NCBI RefSeq assembly: GCF_014652235.1
Contig: NZ_BMYK01000044.1
Span: 1-34,168 of the forward strand
Length of the DNA: 34,168 bases
Direction: 5' to 3'
Source of the DNA: Pseudorhodoferax aquiterrae
Lineage (GTDB): Bacteria; Pseudomonadota; Gammaproteobacteria; Burkholderiales; Burkholderiaceae_C
Position numbers and translations under genes: made by a program. This document shows positions 1 through 7,962 of the stretch, one piece after another. The notes under the pieces were generated by a model, which was not told the origin of the DNA, did no database searches, and saw nothing but the letters and a program-made list of their open reading frames with translations. Positions within the stretch are counted from its first letter, which is position 1, and each line of letters begins with the position of its first letter.

Positions 1-50
1 GTGCTAGCTTTGCGTACCGTCACTTATTGCACTGAAAACGAGGAGACCCC
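1..50 (-). mobile_element. IS1071-type terminal inverted repeat, left copy
   Basis: These 50 bases are the exact reverse complement of the last 50 bases of the window. Read on the minus strand the repeat starts GGGGTCTCCTCG, which has the GGGG tip typical of Tn3-family inverted repeats and matches my memory of the IS1071 end. The tip lies at base 50, so the body of the element runs leftward out of the window. IS1071 has longer repeats (about 110 bp), so only part is seen here. The base-for-base identity is observed. The IS1071 name is recalled and was not searched. Confidence 0.75.
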
Positions 51-72
51 TTCGACAGCTGGACTGACCTGC

Positions 73-786
73 TCAATGCAGGTCGGCAGCCGCGCCGCAA
101 CACTTCTTGAATTTCTTCCCGCTTCCACATGGGCAGGGCTCATTGCGGCCTACCTTGGGTTGCATCGACTTGGCCAGTTCGCGCTCGTAGACGGCGCGCC
201 TGAGCGGCAGCCAGTGGGCATGCATGTCCAGCACGGCCTGCGGAATCTGAAGTGCCAGCGCCGCCCTCATGGCGGGCGTCCTGGTGAGCGCGTCCTGGTC
301 CGGGCCAAAGTCATCTTCCCCGAGCAGACCGATGGGTCTGAACCAGGCCTGCCCCTGCGCCGTCTGCAGCAGGGGTTGCCAGTCATTCCAGCACAGTCGC
401 ATTCCCTCCACGAAGCCATGCGCCCAAGACTCCGCGTCGTCGTACTGCTGCTGGTCGCCAGGGTAGCTCGCCGTGGACCAGCAAGGACTGATTTCCCGCG
501 GCTCGCCTTCCAGACCGGAGATGACGCTGTTGAAGTGGCGCATGACCAGTCCCAGGATGTGGTTCACCTGGGCAACCGAATCCATCGGGGGCATCATTTC
601 CTTGGTGCCCCAGATCTTGGGAAGCCAATGCGTCGGCTGGATGGTCACAGGTCCTATCGCGATGGCATGCATGAACCCATCCACCATGTCCAGCGTCATC
701 ACCTCGTCCGTGTCGACTTCGTAGAGAAGGAACTGGTCGAGCTCGTCGAACTCTTCATCGCTCAATGGGGAAAACGGGGTGGACAT
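73..786 (-). CDS. UPF0149/YecA-like protein with C-terminal SEC-C zinc motif
   Basis: This 237-aa protein has an acidic N-terminal helical region ([12 protein letters not shown]) followed by the [14 protein letters not shown] segment typical of the YecA/UPF0149 family. It ends in [20 protein letters not shown], a canonical SEC-C motif whose CxC...CC cysteine set binds zinc and which resembles the SecA tail. The family often has metal-binding or chaperone-like roles, but its exact function is not known. I chose the ATG at 784-786 because the longer frame up to 912 adds 42 residues unlike the family. No strong ribosome site is visible. The gene ends 22 bp from the IS1071 tip and looks complete. 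Confidence 0.8.
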   Translation of the reverse strand: MSTPFSPLSDEEFDELDQFLLYEVDTDEVMTLDMVDGFMHAIAIGPVTIQPTHWLPKIWGTKEMMPPMDSVAQVNHILGLVMRHFNSVISGLEGEPREISPCWSTASYPGDQQQYDDAESWAHGFVEGMRLCWNDWQPLLQTAQGQAWFRPIGLLGEDDFGPDQDALTRTPAMRAALALQIPQAVLDMHAHWLPLRRAVYERELAKSMQPKVGRNEPCPCGSGKKFKKCCGAAADLH

Positions 787-1037
787 CGACGGTTTCGGCT
801 GTGGACGCCGCCATTGTCCCGCACAGTCATCGGCGGCCCGTCGGCCGATGTCCTGGATGGCCCAATGCAGGGTCAGTCCTTGTGCCGACCAAAAGGCGGA
901 ACGCGAAGCCATTCACGCCGGGCCAAGACGCGACAAGGCTCGCGCAGGCGAGCGTCCGCATGCTCTAGCAAGTACGCGGAGCCGAGGACCTGTCTCGAAC
1001 GAGCCACCTGGCGCGCATCGCACGACATGATCCGGCC

Positions 1038-1358
1038 CTACAGCGATGCGATGCGCCGAATGGATGAGAGCTTCTCATCGGCCAGACCGGCAAGATGCTC
1101 CTCCTGCATGCGGCCTTCTCGAAGCAGTTGAGCGAAGAGCAGGATCAACCGCGAGTATCGAAAATCGTACTTTGCTTCGATCTCGCGCCGCTTGTGATGC
1201 AGATGCTGCTCAATGGACCACATGTCGTCCGGCTCCGCCGCGGCAGCAGCCCTCGCTTTGAACTCCGCCATGATGTCCGCCAGCTCGGCCTTCAGGGCAA
1301 GCTCGAACACCCGGCGCGCGAGCCTCTTCTCGGCGTCAGACCACTTGAAGTCGTACAC
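1038..1358 (-). CDS. Hypothetical 106-aa helical protein (GTG start)
   Basis: The protein begins VYDFKWSDAEKRLARRVFEL and is rich in charged helices throughout, ending EKLSSIRRIASL. No signal peptide or membrane segment is visible. I do not recognise a named domain, though I believe similar small proteins occur widely in Burkholderiales. The frame stays open upstream to 1607, but the GTG at 1356-1358 is preceded by AGGAGG five bases away, the best ribosome site nearby, and the residues upstream of it look like non-coding translation. The gene lies on the same strand as the SEC-C gene and the methyltransferase-like gene, with gaps of about 250 bp on each side. Confidence 0.6.
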   Translation of the reverse strand: MYDFKWSDAEKRLARRVFELALKAELADIMAEFKARAAAAAEPDDMWSIEQHLHHKRREIEAKYDFRYSRLILLFAQLLREGRMQEEHLAGLADEKLSSIRRIASL

Positions 1359-1617
1359 GGGCCCTCCTGATGTTCCAGCCTGAGATTGAGCAAGTGGTGA
1401 AGGCAATTCGCTCGCATCGACAAAGGGATATCCTCGGTTACTGCACATTGTGCGGAACCCCGTACCGCCCCTTGTAAGGTCCATCTGAGGTGAGGACTGC
1501 GCCGGTCGATTCCGGGCCACATGGCGGCCGTTCCATGTGCGAACAGCGACGAGTTCAAGACCTTGTACCTGATGGCTCAGGTCAACTCGCCGCTGGCGGA
1601 CATCCACGGCTTATTTC

Positions 1618-2271
1618 CTACCTCACCGCCTTCGACCACACGGCAATGAACTCCGGCGTGCCGTTCATCGCACGCGAGTAGAGCCACTCCGGTGCGATGC
1701 GCTCGTGCGCGAGCGCCCAGATCGGCTTTGCCGCGTGGACTTGCTGGTTGCCGATGAAGATGTATTCGTTGCAGGCTGCGACGACTTCTGCCTCGTCCAC
1801 GCCAGTGTTGCTGCCGCCACGCTCTGGGGCCGACGGGTCGAAGCGGTGGGTGACCCAGCACGCGATCACGACCTCGGGCTTGTACTTCGCGATCGCGGCC
1901 GCAGCATCGAGCTTTTCGACGTTGTCGCCATAGGACACGGTTGGCTGGCCAAGGCGTTGGTAGTACGCCTTCAGCTCGGGCTCTTCCTGTTGCCGGTTGT
2001 CCGTTGCGGGGATGCCCAAGGCCTCGGCGAGAACGCCGTTGCCAGCGCCGATCTCGATCGCGCGCCGACCGGCAATGCGGGCAATCAGGTAGTCGCACAG
2101 CTCTTCGGTGGGGAAGCCGTAGACGCCATGGCGCACGCCGAACAGCATGCGCTCATCGGGAGTGGTCGATGCGAGCATGCTCGCTGGAACGACCCGAACC
2201 CGACCTCGGGCGTCGAGCATGGCGGGAGCGATGTCCCGGACGGTTTTCGGATCAAGCGCAAACGTTCCCAC
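1618..2271 (-). CDS. Class I SAM-dependent methyltransferase-like protein
   Basis: This 217-aa protein carries AIEIGAGNGVLAEALGI at about residues 70-86. That is the glycine-rich motif I of the Rossmann methyltransferase fold, which binds S-adenosylmethionine. An acidic strand end (KPEVVIACWVTHRFDP) follows about 60 residues later. The substrate cannot be told. The start is GTG at 2269-2271. An ATG eight bases upstream is in another frame, and the ribosome site is weak. The HU gene ends 48 bp upstream on the same strand, so the two could be co-transcribed. It could also be a non-catalytic relative, since no clear catalytic motif such as NPPY is present. Confidence 0.6.
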   Translation of the reverse strand: MGTFALDPKTVRDIAPAMLDARGRVRVVPASMLASTTPDERMLFGVRHGVYGFPTEELCDYLIARIAGRRAIEIGAGNGVLAEALGIPATDNRQQEEPELKAYYQRLGQPTVSYGDNVEKLDAAAAIAKYKPEVVIACWVTHRFDPSAPERGGSNTGVDEAEVVAACNEYIFIGNQQVHAAKPIWALAHERIAPEWLYSRAMNGTPEFIAVWSKAVR

Positions 2272-2319
2272 GTGCGCATTCTAAGAACGGCACCGCGAGA
2301 TGCGATGCCGTTGCAGGAC

Positions 2320-2784
2320 TTACAGCGCTGCGTCCTTGAGCTTCTTCAGCGAGCGGACCTTCACGCGCACCGTGGCGGGCTTGGCCGCGAATTCGCGCTC
2401 GACCTTGGTGAACGGGTCGATGCCGCGGCGCTTCTTCTTCGCGGGAATGGCAACCGCGGTGACCTTGAGCAGGCCAGGGAGCGTGAACTCGCCCAGGCCC
2501 TTCTTGTTCAACGATGCGACCATCGTGGCTTCGAGTGCGGCCAGCACAGCCTTCACAGCCTTGGGCTCGACTCCGGTCGTATCGGCAAGATGCGCTTGCA
2601 GGGTGGATTTGTTGAAGGCCGTCTTGATTGGCTTGAGTGCGGCGGGCGCCGCCCCAGTCTTCTTGGCAGGTGCTGTTTTCGTTGCAGCAGCCTTCTTGGC
2701 TGCGGGCGCCGTCTTCGTCGTAGCAGCCTTCTTGGTTGCGGGTGCCGCCGTCTTCGCGGCGGTGGTCTTCTTGGCAGTTGCCAT
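2320..2784 (-). CDS. HU-family DNA-binding protein with Ala/Lys-rich N-terminal tail
   Basis: The 154-aa protein has two parts. Residues 1-50 are a low-complexity Ala/Lys/Thr/Pro tail (MATAKKTTAAKTAAPATKK) like eukaryotic histone H1 or bacterial H1-like tails. Residues 52-150 are an HU/IHF fold, with NKSTLQAHLADTTGV at its start, the GLGEFTLPGLLKV beta-arm region, and a C-terminal AKPATVRVKVRSLKKLKDA. HU proteins bend and compact DNA as dimers in the nucleoid. The tail probably adds non-specific DNA contacts. The ATG lies at 2782-2784 with AGGA about ten bases upstream. Such tailed HU proteins are common in Burkholderiales, so this may be a second, accessory HU. Confidence 0.85.
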   Translation of the reverse strand: MATAKKTTAAKTAAPATKKAATTKTAPAAKKAAATKTAPAKKTGAAPAALKPIKTAFNKSTLQAHLADTTGVEPKAVKAVLAALEATMVASLNKKGLGEFTLPGLLKVTAVAIPAKKKRRGIDPFTKVEREFAAKPATVRVKVRSLKKLKDAAL

Positions 2785-2948
2785 GTTGGAATCGTCCTTC
2801 TTCTATGAGATGCGCGGTGTCGCGCATCAAGATTCTAAGAAGGCAAGTCTGGCCGTAGAAGGAGCTGCGGCCCGCGTGCCGCGATCGGCGTGGCAAAGGT
2901 TGGCCATGACGCACCTCCGGTGCTGTTTCCTCCGTGAGGCCAAGCTCA

Positions 2949-3441
2949 TCACGCGCCACTGCCAAGGTTGCCATCGACCTTGCCCAGCAGCGCGGTCAGC
3001 TGCTTGCGTTCGTCTGCGGACAAGTTGGCGAACAGGCTTGCAGCCCAGCGGCCATGCTGCTCGACTACCGTCTTGGCGAGACGCTTGCCCTTGTCGGTAA
3101 GTTGAACGCGCCGCGCACGACGGTCGTTGGCATCGGCACGTCGTTCGATCAGCTCTTCGCGCTCAAGGCCGTCGAGCAGTCCCGAAACGGTTCCACGCGT
3201 CCACTCCCGCTTGCTCTGCCAGCGCATTGGGTGCCAGTCCGTAGGTCGAGGCATCGAGCAGCGCCAACAGCACGAAGCGCCCCTCGGACAAGCCATGCGG
3301 CTCCAGCAAGGCAACGCAGCCGCGGTCGATGCCCGCGGCGACGGAGAGCGTCTGGAAACACAGGCGCGCGCCTTCCACGTCGGGAAGACCGCGTCGCTCC
3401 GCCTCCGCAAATAGCGCAAGATACTTCTGTTCTAGGTTCAT
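2949..3441 (-). pseudogene. MarR-family regulator split by a one-base insertion
   Basis: Two overlapping minus-strand frames together make one MarR protein of about 163 aa. The first runs from the ATG at 3439-3441 (MNLEQKYLALFAEAERRGL) to LAEQAGV. The second continues with TRGTVSGLLDGLEREELIER, the winged-helix recognition part, and RADANDRRARRVQLTDKGK, the MarR wing. The frames join perfectly if one C is removed from the CC at 3201-3202 (minus strand GTGGACGCG read as GTGACGCG). The frame as it stands stops at 3163 and lacks the wing and the C-terminal dimer helix. It is either a true pseudogene or a sequencing error. The target gene is not evident. Confidence 0.8.
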
Positions 3442-3696
3442 GGTGCTGCCCTACGTTCTGGCGCCGAACTCTAGCCACCCGCTTGTCGTGGAGAAAACCA
3501 CGCGCCGGCAGTTGCACGACAGCGTCGACCCGATGCCAGGTCGCACGGGTCAGATCGACGTGCGTCCCGGCGCCGACCAGCAGGGCATGGCTCGGCGTTA
3601 CTAGGCCTGCGCACATTCGAAGCCAAGGGCACGGTGCAGGCAGGACGCGGGCGAGGGTGACGCCCGCACGGCGAACACCATCAGCACACCTGCCGA

Positions 3697-3906
3697 TCAG
3701 TCGCTTGGCGCCTGCCGCAGTTTGGCAAGCACTGCGAGCTCGTGCCGCAGTTCCTCCAGGTGCCGAGCAGCCTCTCGGTGAAGCTCCGTTGCACGGCCAG
3801 GCAGCGGCTCGCCCGAAGGCACGCAGCCCGACTCCACTGAGTCGCGCAGGATGTTGACGGCGGCCTGCAGCGCTGTGTCGAGGTCAATGTCCATCGTCAA
3901 ACTCAA
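3697..3906 (-). CDS. Hypothetical 69-aa acidic helical protein
   Basis: This short protein (MDIDLDTALQAAVNILRDS and onward) is helical and soluble in appearance, with a proline/glycine loop in the middle and no recognised domain. Its TTG start at 3904-3906 overlaps the TGA of the upstream membrane gene as TTGA, which suggests translational coupling. An in-frame ATG at 3892-3894 is an alternative start four codons later. Gene order and overlap support a two-gene operon. Function is unknown. Confidence 0.55.
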   Translation of the reverse strand: MSLTMDIDLDTALQAAVNILRDSVESGCVPSGEPLPGRATELHREAARHLEELRHELAVLAKLRQAPSD

Positions 3907-4166
3907 TGCCGAAGCATAAACGCCGCCACCAGCAGCAGCGTGCCGGCTGCGATCCAGCAGGCCGCATAATGCCCGTAGGGCGGCGGCTTCACCTGCGCGA
4001 GGAACTCAGCGAGTTGCCGATCCTGGAACAGCACGTCGCGGCGACGACTCAGCGCAGCGCGCGTCAAAGCGTGTTCCACACCTCGTACGAAACAGCCGGC
4101 GGCGCAGAACAACACGAGCGGGAAAACCCACCACAGGACCGACGACAGGGATTCGACTTCTTGCAT
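3903..4166 (-). CDS. Small membrane protein with two transmembrane segments
   Basis: The 87-aa protein has a hydrophobic stretch near residues 8-27 (LSSVLWWVFPLVLFCAAGCF). A charged cytoplasmic-looking loop follows (RAALSRRRDVLFQDRQLAEFL), and a second hydrophobic segment ends the protein (YAACWIAAGTLLLVAAFML). This predicts a hairpin in the inner membrane. The ATG lies at 4164-4166 with GAGG upstream. The stop overlaps the next gene. I recognise no family. The plus-strand ICE fragment starts just beyond its upstream side, so this gene probably marks the end of the left flanking segment. Confidence 0.6.
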   Translation of the reverse strand: MQEVESLSSVLWWVFPLVLFCAAGCFVRGVEHALTRAALSRRRDVLFQDRQLAEFLAQVKPPPYGHYAACWIAAGTLLLVAAFMLRH

Positions 4167-4405
4167 GGGCGGGCCTCAGGTGCAGGGCTCAGGCTCGGGT
4201 TTGGAACCGCGAGCACGCACAGCATTGTCGCCGTGCTCAGAAGGCCCCCTTCAGGGCTTCGCGATTCCGCAGGCACGTAGGCCTTCGTCATCGCGGTGCG
4301 TTGGCGTCCCAGGTGGGCAGTCCTGTGCGTCGTTCTCGCGTGGCAGCCCGGCCCACGCAAAGTTCGGGGCCACGGCGCTGCGTGGCCGTCACGTGTCAAC
4401 TTCAT

Positions 4406-4435
4406 TTGACTGCGGCAGAACCAGTTTGCTAGATT
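4406..4435 (+). promoter_or_regulatory. Candidate sigma-70 promoter for the DUF3577 gene
   Basis: TTGACT at 4406-4411 and TAGATT at 4430-4435 are separated by 18 bases. They fit a sigma-70 promoter with one mismatch in the -35 box and a reasonable -10 box. The site lies in the 455-bp gap between the minus-strand membrane gene and DUF3577, which would give a leader of about 180 nt. Transcription from here would enter the plus-strand ICE cluster. This rests on pattern match only. Confidence 0.4.
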
Positions 4436-4541
4436 GCGCTTCGTGAACTGCCGAAAGGCAAACACGCGGCGCCTCGGTTCTTGAAAGGCGCACGGCTCGA
4501 CCCCCAAGGTCGGGCCCAGAACACATCTGTCACTGCAACCC

Positions 4542-4565
4542 GGACGGGGATCAGCTTCCCCGTCC
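4542..4565 (+). promoter_or_regulatory. Leader hairpin upstream of DUF3577
   Basis: GGACGGGG at 4542-4549 pairs perfectly with CCCCGTCC at 4558-4565 around an eight-base loop, about 57 bases before the start codon. It follows a CAACCC sequence, as the last hairpin of the repeated leaders further along the cluster does. The rest of the 4167-4621 gap holds the candidate promoter and no gene I can support. Confidence 0.45.
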
Positions 4566-4621
4566 AGACCTTGCGGTCAGGCTCGGGTATGCCGGTCTCT
4601 TTCCATTTTTTGGAGATCACC

Positions 4622-5260
4622 ATGGCAAACCAAGCTCAAGCGCAATCCGAGTACTTCAACCTCCACGTCTCCGGCGTTGGCTACCTCAGCCGCGTCCGCT
4701 GGGTCGGCAACAACAGCCGCAGCGGCGGCCGTCGATCCGAACCGTTCCTGAGCTGCGCCATCAACGCGCTCCGGGGAAACAGCGACGATCCGCAGTACAC
4801 CTACTTCGACCTCAAGGTCAACGGAAGTGACGCGATCGAAATCATCCGCAACCTGGAGAAGGCTGCAAACGAGGGCCGCAAGGTCGTCGTGTCGTTCAAG
4901 GCCGGAGATATCTATGTCCACCAGTACGACCGGCAAGTGCGGGATGCCCAGGGCGGGCAGTCCAACAAGACCGAGAAGGCAGCGCTCGTCAAGGGACGCC
5001 TGATCCTCATCAACACCGCCAAGGTGGATGGGGAACTGGTGTACCGCCGCGAGAGCGAAGAGCCCGGTGCAGGTGGCGAGGACGGCGATTCGCAGGCCAC
5101 TTCGCACGCCGGCCCGGACCAGGAAGAACCTGCCCGCGTCCAGCGGGAGGATCGCTACGAGGACCGCGAAGAGGACCGCCACCAAGGCCGTCCGCAGTCG
5201 CGCAACTTCGTCAGCGAACCGAGGCGCGAGCGCCGCTGGTCGCGGTCTACCCGCGGCTGA
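4622..5260 (+). CDS. DUF3577 / STY4534-family ICE protein
   Basis: The 212-aa protein has a globular N-terminal half of about 145 residues (SEYFNLHVSGVGYLSRVRWV, FLSCAINALRG, YTYFDLKVNGSDAIEIIRNL) typical of DUF3577. NCBI-type annotation calls this family an STY4534-family ICE replication protein. The C-terminal third is acidic and then arginine-rich and probably disordered. The fold region resembles a single-strand-binding type beta protein, which is inference. The ATG is at 4622, preceded by TTTGGAG. In SPI-7/PAPI-1-like ICEs this gene sits near ssb, topoisomerase and DUF3275. Only DUF3275 follows here, so the upstream ICE replication block is missing. Confidence 0.75.
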   Translation: MANQAQAQSEYFNLHVSGVGYLSRVRWVGNNSRSGGRRSEPFLSCAINALRGNSDDPQYTYFDLKVNGSDAIEIIRNLEKAANEGRKVVVSFKAGDIYVHQYDRQVRDAQGGQSNKTEKAALVKGRLILINTAKVDGELVYRRESEEPGAGGEDGDSQATSHAGPDQEEPARVQREDRYEDREEDRHQGRPQSRNFVSEPRRERRWSRSTRG

Positions 5261-5275
5261 TGTGAGCCGTTGAAG

Positions 5276-5306
5276 CACCCCGATCCGCATGGATCGGGGT
5301 GTTCTC
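5276..5306 (+). terminator. Rho-independent terminator after DUF3577
   Basis: CACCCCGATCC at 5276-5286 pairs with GGATCGGGGTG at 5291-5301 around a GCAT loop, giving an 11-bp perfect stem. It is followed by TTCTCT and starts 15 bases after the stop codon. The U tract is interrupted, so termination may be partial. Confidence 0.7.
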
Positions 5307-5763
5307 TTCGCCTTCGGCGCGAGCGCTGATTCAGCGCCAATGAGTCTTAGAATTGCTCGAAAATTGCACGGTCAATAGGGCAAAAACTGTGCGATTCGTG
5401 TTTACTTTCTGGTAATCTTGACAGGTTCCCGAGTGTTTTCTGGTGTCACTACAAACCAGGTGCCGGTCTTCCGGCTGCAGCATCTCAACCCCCGAACGGT
5501 GCACGTCGAAAGACCGGGGTACAAGTCCAAGGCGCTATCTCGCTGATCCGCAAACTTCGTCGTTGCGCTTAATCTCTGTCGGGCTGGAAACCTGCCAGTA
5601 GATCAGAGCCCATTGCGCCAACCTGCCACCCCGGTACGTTGGCGCAATCCATTTTCAGCAGTCTTGTCGCCGTGGCCACGCCACGACGACACATCCCGAC
5701 GGGACACCGATCCCGTCGCGGGCTTGCGTGCTTCCGTTTCCATCCCCCCAAACGGAGCACATC
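5307..5763 (+). other. 457-bp leader region of the DUF3275 gene with three hairpins
   Basis: No gene can be supported here. Three inverted repeats stand out. CCGGTCTT at 5463-5470 pairs with AAGACCGG at 5510-5517. ATTGCGCCAAC at 5612-5622 pairs with GTTGGCGCAAT at 5638-5648. GACGGG at 5698-5703 pairs with CCCGTC at 5712-5717, about 45 bases before the start codon. The 5340-5450 part is AT-richer than its surroundings and holds a TTGACA at about 5418, but no good -10 box at the right distance. Confidence 0.5.
5612..5648 (+). repeat. 11-bp perfect inverted repeat upstream of DUF3275
   Basis: The arms at 5612-5622 and 5638-5648 are perfectly complementary over 11 bp and separated by 15 bases. 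It could be an RNA hairpin in the DUF3275 leader or a dyad operator for a dimeric regulator. No regulator gene lies next to it, and there is no U tract for a terminator. Confidence 0.55.
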
Positions 5764-6429
5764 ATGATCAAGATCGAGCGCACCACGCTGCGCGTCAAGA
5801 AGATCCAACAAAGCAAGAACGGCCCCTTTGCGGTCGCCAATCTCTTCACCGAGATCGGCGAGTTCAAGGTGAAGGACTCGCTGCTGGACCAGTTCGATGA
5901 AGGCGAATACCAGGCCACGGTGTGGATCTCCGAGATCTACCTGGGCCAGTACGTTGCCTACGGCAGGGCCGTGGCGGAAGTCAGGGCCAAGCTGCACGAC
6001 ATCCGCGTCGAGTCCGCGTCCGAGCTCGATGAGGCCCCAGAGCCTCCCGAGCCGGACCCGATTGACGAAATCGAAGCACCGCGGGCAACGCGCAGGCCGG
6101 AGAAGCCTTCGAGGCAGCCGGCCACGCCGCCAACGACGCAGCCGCAGAAGGATGTCGACAGAGCCGGCTCCACTGGCGATCTGTCCGACCTGAAGTCCGC
6201 GCTGCAAGGTATCGGCCGCAAGGCCAAGCCTGAACTGCAGGCCAAGTCGCCGATCAATCTTGCCGAGCTCTTCGGCGTAGAACTTTGCGTGCGCATTCGG
6301 CAACGCGAGCCGGTCAAGCTCGACTCCACGGTCGACCGCGCCTTGTTCCGCCGCCAGGCGGCCACACTGCGCGAAGAGCTGGGCTACGAGTTCGATCCGA
6401 TGCAACAGACGTTCAACCCGGTCAACTGA
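5764..6429 (+). CDS. DUF3275 family ICE protein
   Basis: The 221-aa protein starts MIKIERTTLRVKKIQQSKNG and has a compact beta-rich N-terminal domain of about 85 residues (GPFAVANLFTEIGEFKVKDS, YQATVWISEIYLGQYVAYGR). A proline-rich, low-complexity linker covers about residues 88-140. A C-terminal domain of about 70 residues includes LAELFGVELCVRIRQREPVK and ends GYEFDPMQQTFNPVN. This is the usual DUF3275 layout. The family is found almost only in ICEs and genomic islands and has no assigned reaction. The ATG is at 5764 with CGGAG upstream. A short GC-rich hairpin lies just after the stop. Confidence 0.75.
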   Translation: MIKIERTTLRVKKIQQSKNGPFAVANLFTEIGEFKVKDSLLDQFDEGEYQATVWISEIYLGQYVAYGRAVAEVRAKLHDIRVESASELDEAPEPPEPDPIDEIEAPRATRRPEKPSRQPATPPTTQPQKDVDRAGSTGDLSDLKSALQGIGRKAKPELQAKSPINLAELFGVELCVRIRQREPVKLDSTVDRALFRRQAATLREELGYEFDPMQQTFNPVN

Positions 6430-6439
6430 CCAAACACAC

Positions 6440-6456
6440 AACCCGCGCTGCGGGTT
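6440..6456 (+). terminator. Terminator-like hairpin after DUF3275
   Basis: AACCCGC at 6440-6446 pairs with GCGGGTT at 6450-6456 around a three-base loop, ten bases after the DUF3275 stop. It has no U tract, so it may only stabilise the 3' end or act with Rho. The following stretch up to about 6690 holds no gene I can support. Confidence 0.45.
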
Positions 6457-6689
6457 GTTCCATGCGCCCGAGGTGGACGCATCGAACGGCCCGCAGAGCG
6501 AAGACTCTCAGCCTGGGTGGCGGCAGCCTGATGTGCCGCGGCCATTGCGATTGAGGGTGCCCGGGTCAAAGCCACGCCCGCGCACCACTCACGCGCCATT
6601 CCTTGGCCACCAGGGCCCCGCACCGGTGGCCGGCATGCATGGCAAGTCCCATGCAGCCAGGGGCAGCGTTCAACCAGATCTCAAAACGA

Positions 6690-6856
6690 GGAAGCCGATG
6701 GATTCCCGCAGCGCCTGGCCAGGGCAGGGCGCTGCGGGAAACCATCTCTCCAACCGACGATGGATTCAGGCGCGCTCAGCCATGCAAGCGCGCAGCCGGC
6801 ACTGCCGGCCAGGCACATCTCTCATCAACCCCGACGGGCGCACGCCCGTCGGGGTG
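6690..6856 (+). ncRNA. Repeated structured leader, copy A (upstream of radC)
   Basis: P1 pairs GATGG (6697-6701) with CCATC (6742-6746). P2 pairs 6705-6715 with 6728-6738, an 11-bp GC-rich perfect stem. P3 pairs GCGCGCT (6770-6776) with AGCGCGC (6787-6793). P4 pairs GCCGGC (6795-6800) with GCCGGC (6804-6809). P5 pairs 6829-6839 with 6844-6854, an 11-bp stem ending 28 bases before the radC start. An alternative stem joins 6738-6746 to 6759-6767 (GAAACCATC with GATGGATTC, one mismatch) and would exclude P1. The position upstream of radC matches the described radC RNA motif. Identity with that family is inference. Confidence 0.75.
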
Positions 6857-6882
6857 GCTCCCGTTCCCATCAGGAGCTCACC

Positions 6883-7407
6883 ATGAAGACACCCGTCACG
6901 TTCTCGACTTCCGACGCAACGTCGCACGCGCCGTTGATCGTGCGCGACCGCAACGGCGAATACTTCTCGGCGCAGCCCGAGGACATCCTGCAGGCCGCAC
7001 GTGCGCTGCTGGAACGCAAGCTACAGGGCCAGGTCTTCCTCGACCGGCCAGAGACCGTCCAGGACTACCTGCGCACGCGCATAGGCCACCTGGACCACGA
7101 GGTGTTCGGCGTCGTCCACCTGGACGCGCAGCACCGCATGATCAAGGCCGAAGAGATGTTTCGCGGCTCCATTTCGCAGACGTCGGTCTACCCGCGCGAA
7201 GTCGTCAAGGACTGCCTGCTCTCCAACAGTGCTGCCGTCATCCTGTACCACAACCACCCGAGCGGCTCGCCAGAGCCTTCCAGGGCCGACGAAGCGTTGA
7301 CGCAGCAGCTCAAGGCTGCCTTGAGTCTCGTCGATGTGCGCGTGCTGGACCACATCGTGGTCACGAGCACCACGACGATGAGCTTCGCCCAGCGTGGACT
7401 GATCTGA
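6883..7407 (+). CDS. radC: RadC-family JAB/JAMM domain protein of the ICE type
   Basis: The 174-aa protein has the RadC C-terminal domain with a complete JAMM metal-binding set: E91 in AEEMFRGS, then H123-N-H125-P-S-G, S133 and D136 in HNHPSGSPEPSRAD. This matches HxHx7SxxD. JAMM proteins are zinc hydrolases or non-catalytic relatives. RadC itself has no proven DNA repair role, and ICE and plasmid copies are often called antirestriction-associated. The helix-hairpin-helix half of chromosomal RadC is missing, as is usual for island versions. The ATG at 6883 has CAGGAG seven bases upstream. The next gene starts one base after the stop, so the two form an operon. Confidence 0.9.
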   Translation: MKTPVTFSTSDATSHAPLIVRDRNGEYFSAQPEDILQAARALLERKLQGQVFLDRPETVQDYLRTRIGHLDHEVFGVVHLDAQHRMIKAEEMFRGSISQTSVYPREVVKDCLLSNSAAVILYHNHPSGSPEPSRADEALTQQLKAALSLVDVRVLDHIVVTSTTTMSFAQRGLI

Positions 7408-7408
7408 C

Positions 7409-7765
7409 ATGGCCATGGCCCTCTTCAACATCCAGCTCGCCGACGGCTCCGTCATGACCACCACCTGCCGGCGCGTTCGCGCGACGGTCGATGGCAAGGC
7501 CTTCTGGTTCGCGATCCATCAGTTCCCGGGCAGGGTGCCCAAGTCGATCTCGCACATCGCCAGCGGCAAGCGCGTCTGCGACCTTCCAACAGGGGTCGCG
7601 TTCGCGATGCACCGGCGGCCGGACGAGCGGGAGATGGCGATGGAGGCGCTGGCGGCGGTTGCGCAGCGTGTGGGTCCCGCCCGCATGCGCGAGACCTTGG
7701 AGGCCGCAGAACGTGAGCCGCGCAGCTGCGCAGGCACACCACATGGAAGTCAGCCGCAAGGCTGA
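7409..7765 (+). CDS. Hypothetical ICE protein, 118 aa
   Basis: This protein follows radC by one base (TGA c ATG) and is very probably translated with it. The N-terminal half looks globular (LFNIQLADGSVMTTTCRRVR, ATVDGKAFWFAIHQFPG). The second half is helical (EMAMEALAAVAQRVGPARMR) with a low-complexity tail that may run past the natural end. I recognise no domain. An alternative ATG lies two codons downstream. Its conserved place behind radC suggests a partner or accessory role, which is inference. Confidence 0.65.
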   Translation: MAMALFNIQLADGSVMTTTCRRVRATVDGKAFWFAIHQFPGRVPKSISHIASGKRVCDLPTGVAFAMHRRPDEREMAMEALAAVAQRVGPARMRETLEAAEREPRSCAGTPHGSQPQG

Positions 7766-7778
7766 ACTTCCAAGGAAC

Positions 7779-7935
7779 CCGATGGGTTCCTCCAGCGCCT
7801 GCACCGCGGGCGCTGCAGGAAACCATCCACCAACACCATGGTTTCAGGCGCGCTCAGCCTTGCAAGCGCGCACGGCGGCAACGCCGAGGCACATCTCATC
7901 ATCACCAACCCGACAGGTTGCCGCCTGTCCGGGCG
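7779..7935 (+). ncRNA. Repeated structured leader, copy B
   Basis: P1 pairs GATGG (7781-7785) with CCATC (7823-7827). P2 continues with TTCCTCCAGCGCC against GGCGCTGCAGGAA with one mismatch. P3 pairs GCGCGCT (7848-7854) with AGCGCGC (7865-7871). P4 pairs CGGCG (7873-7877) with CGCCG (7882-7886) around GCAA. P5 pairs CCCGACAGG (7909-7917) with CCTGTCCGGG (7924-7933) with one bulge. The alternative stem is GAAACCAT (7819-7826) with ATGGTTTC (7838-7845), eight perfect pairs. The order of parts is the same as in copy A, but the P4 and P5 sequences differ while pairing is kept. Confidence 0.75.
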
Positions 7936-7962
7936 GCCTCCTGTCACAACCCAGGAGTTTCG

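Noticed and set aside
1-1131. 376-codon plus-strand frame starting at the IS1071 repeat
   Set aside because: It runs antisense to the SEC-C protein gene and has no protein-like features.
3149-3616. 155-codon minus-strand frame across the MarR gene
   Set aside because: It is the third minus-strand frame of the MarR locus, with an Arg/Ala-rich shadow composition and no domain.
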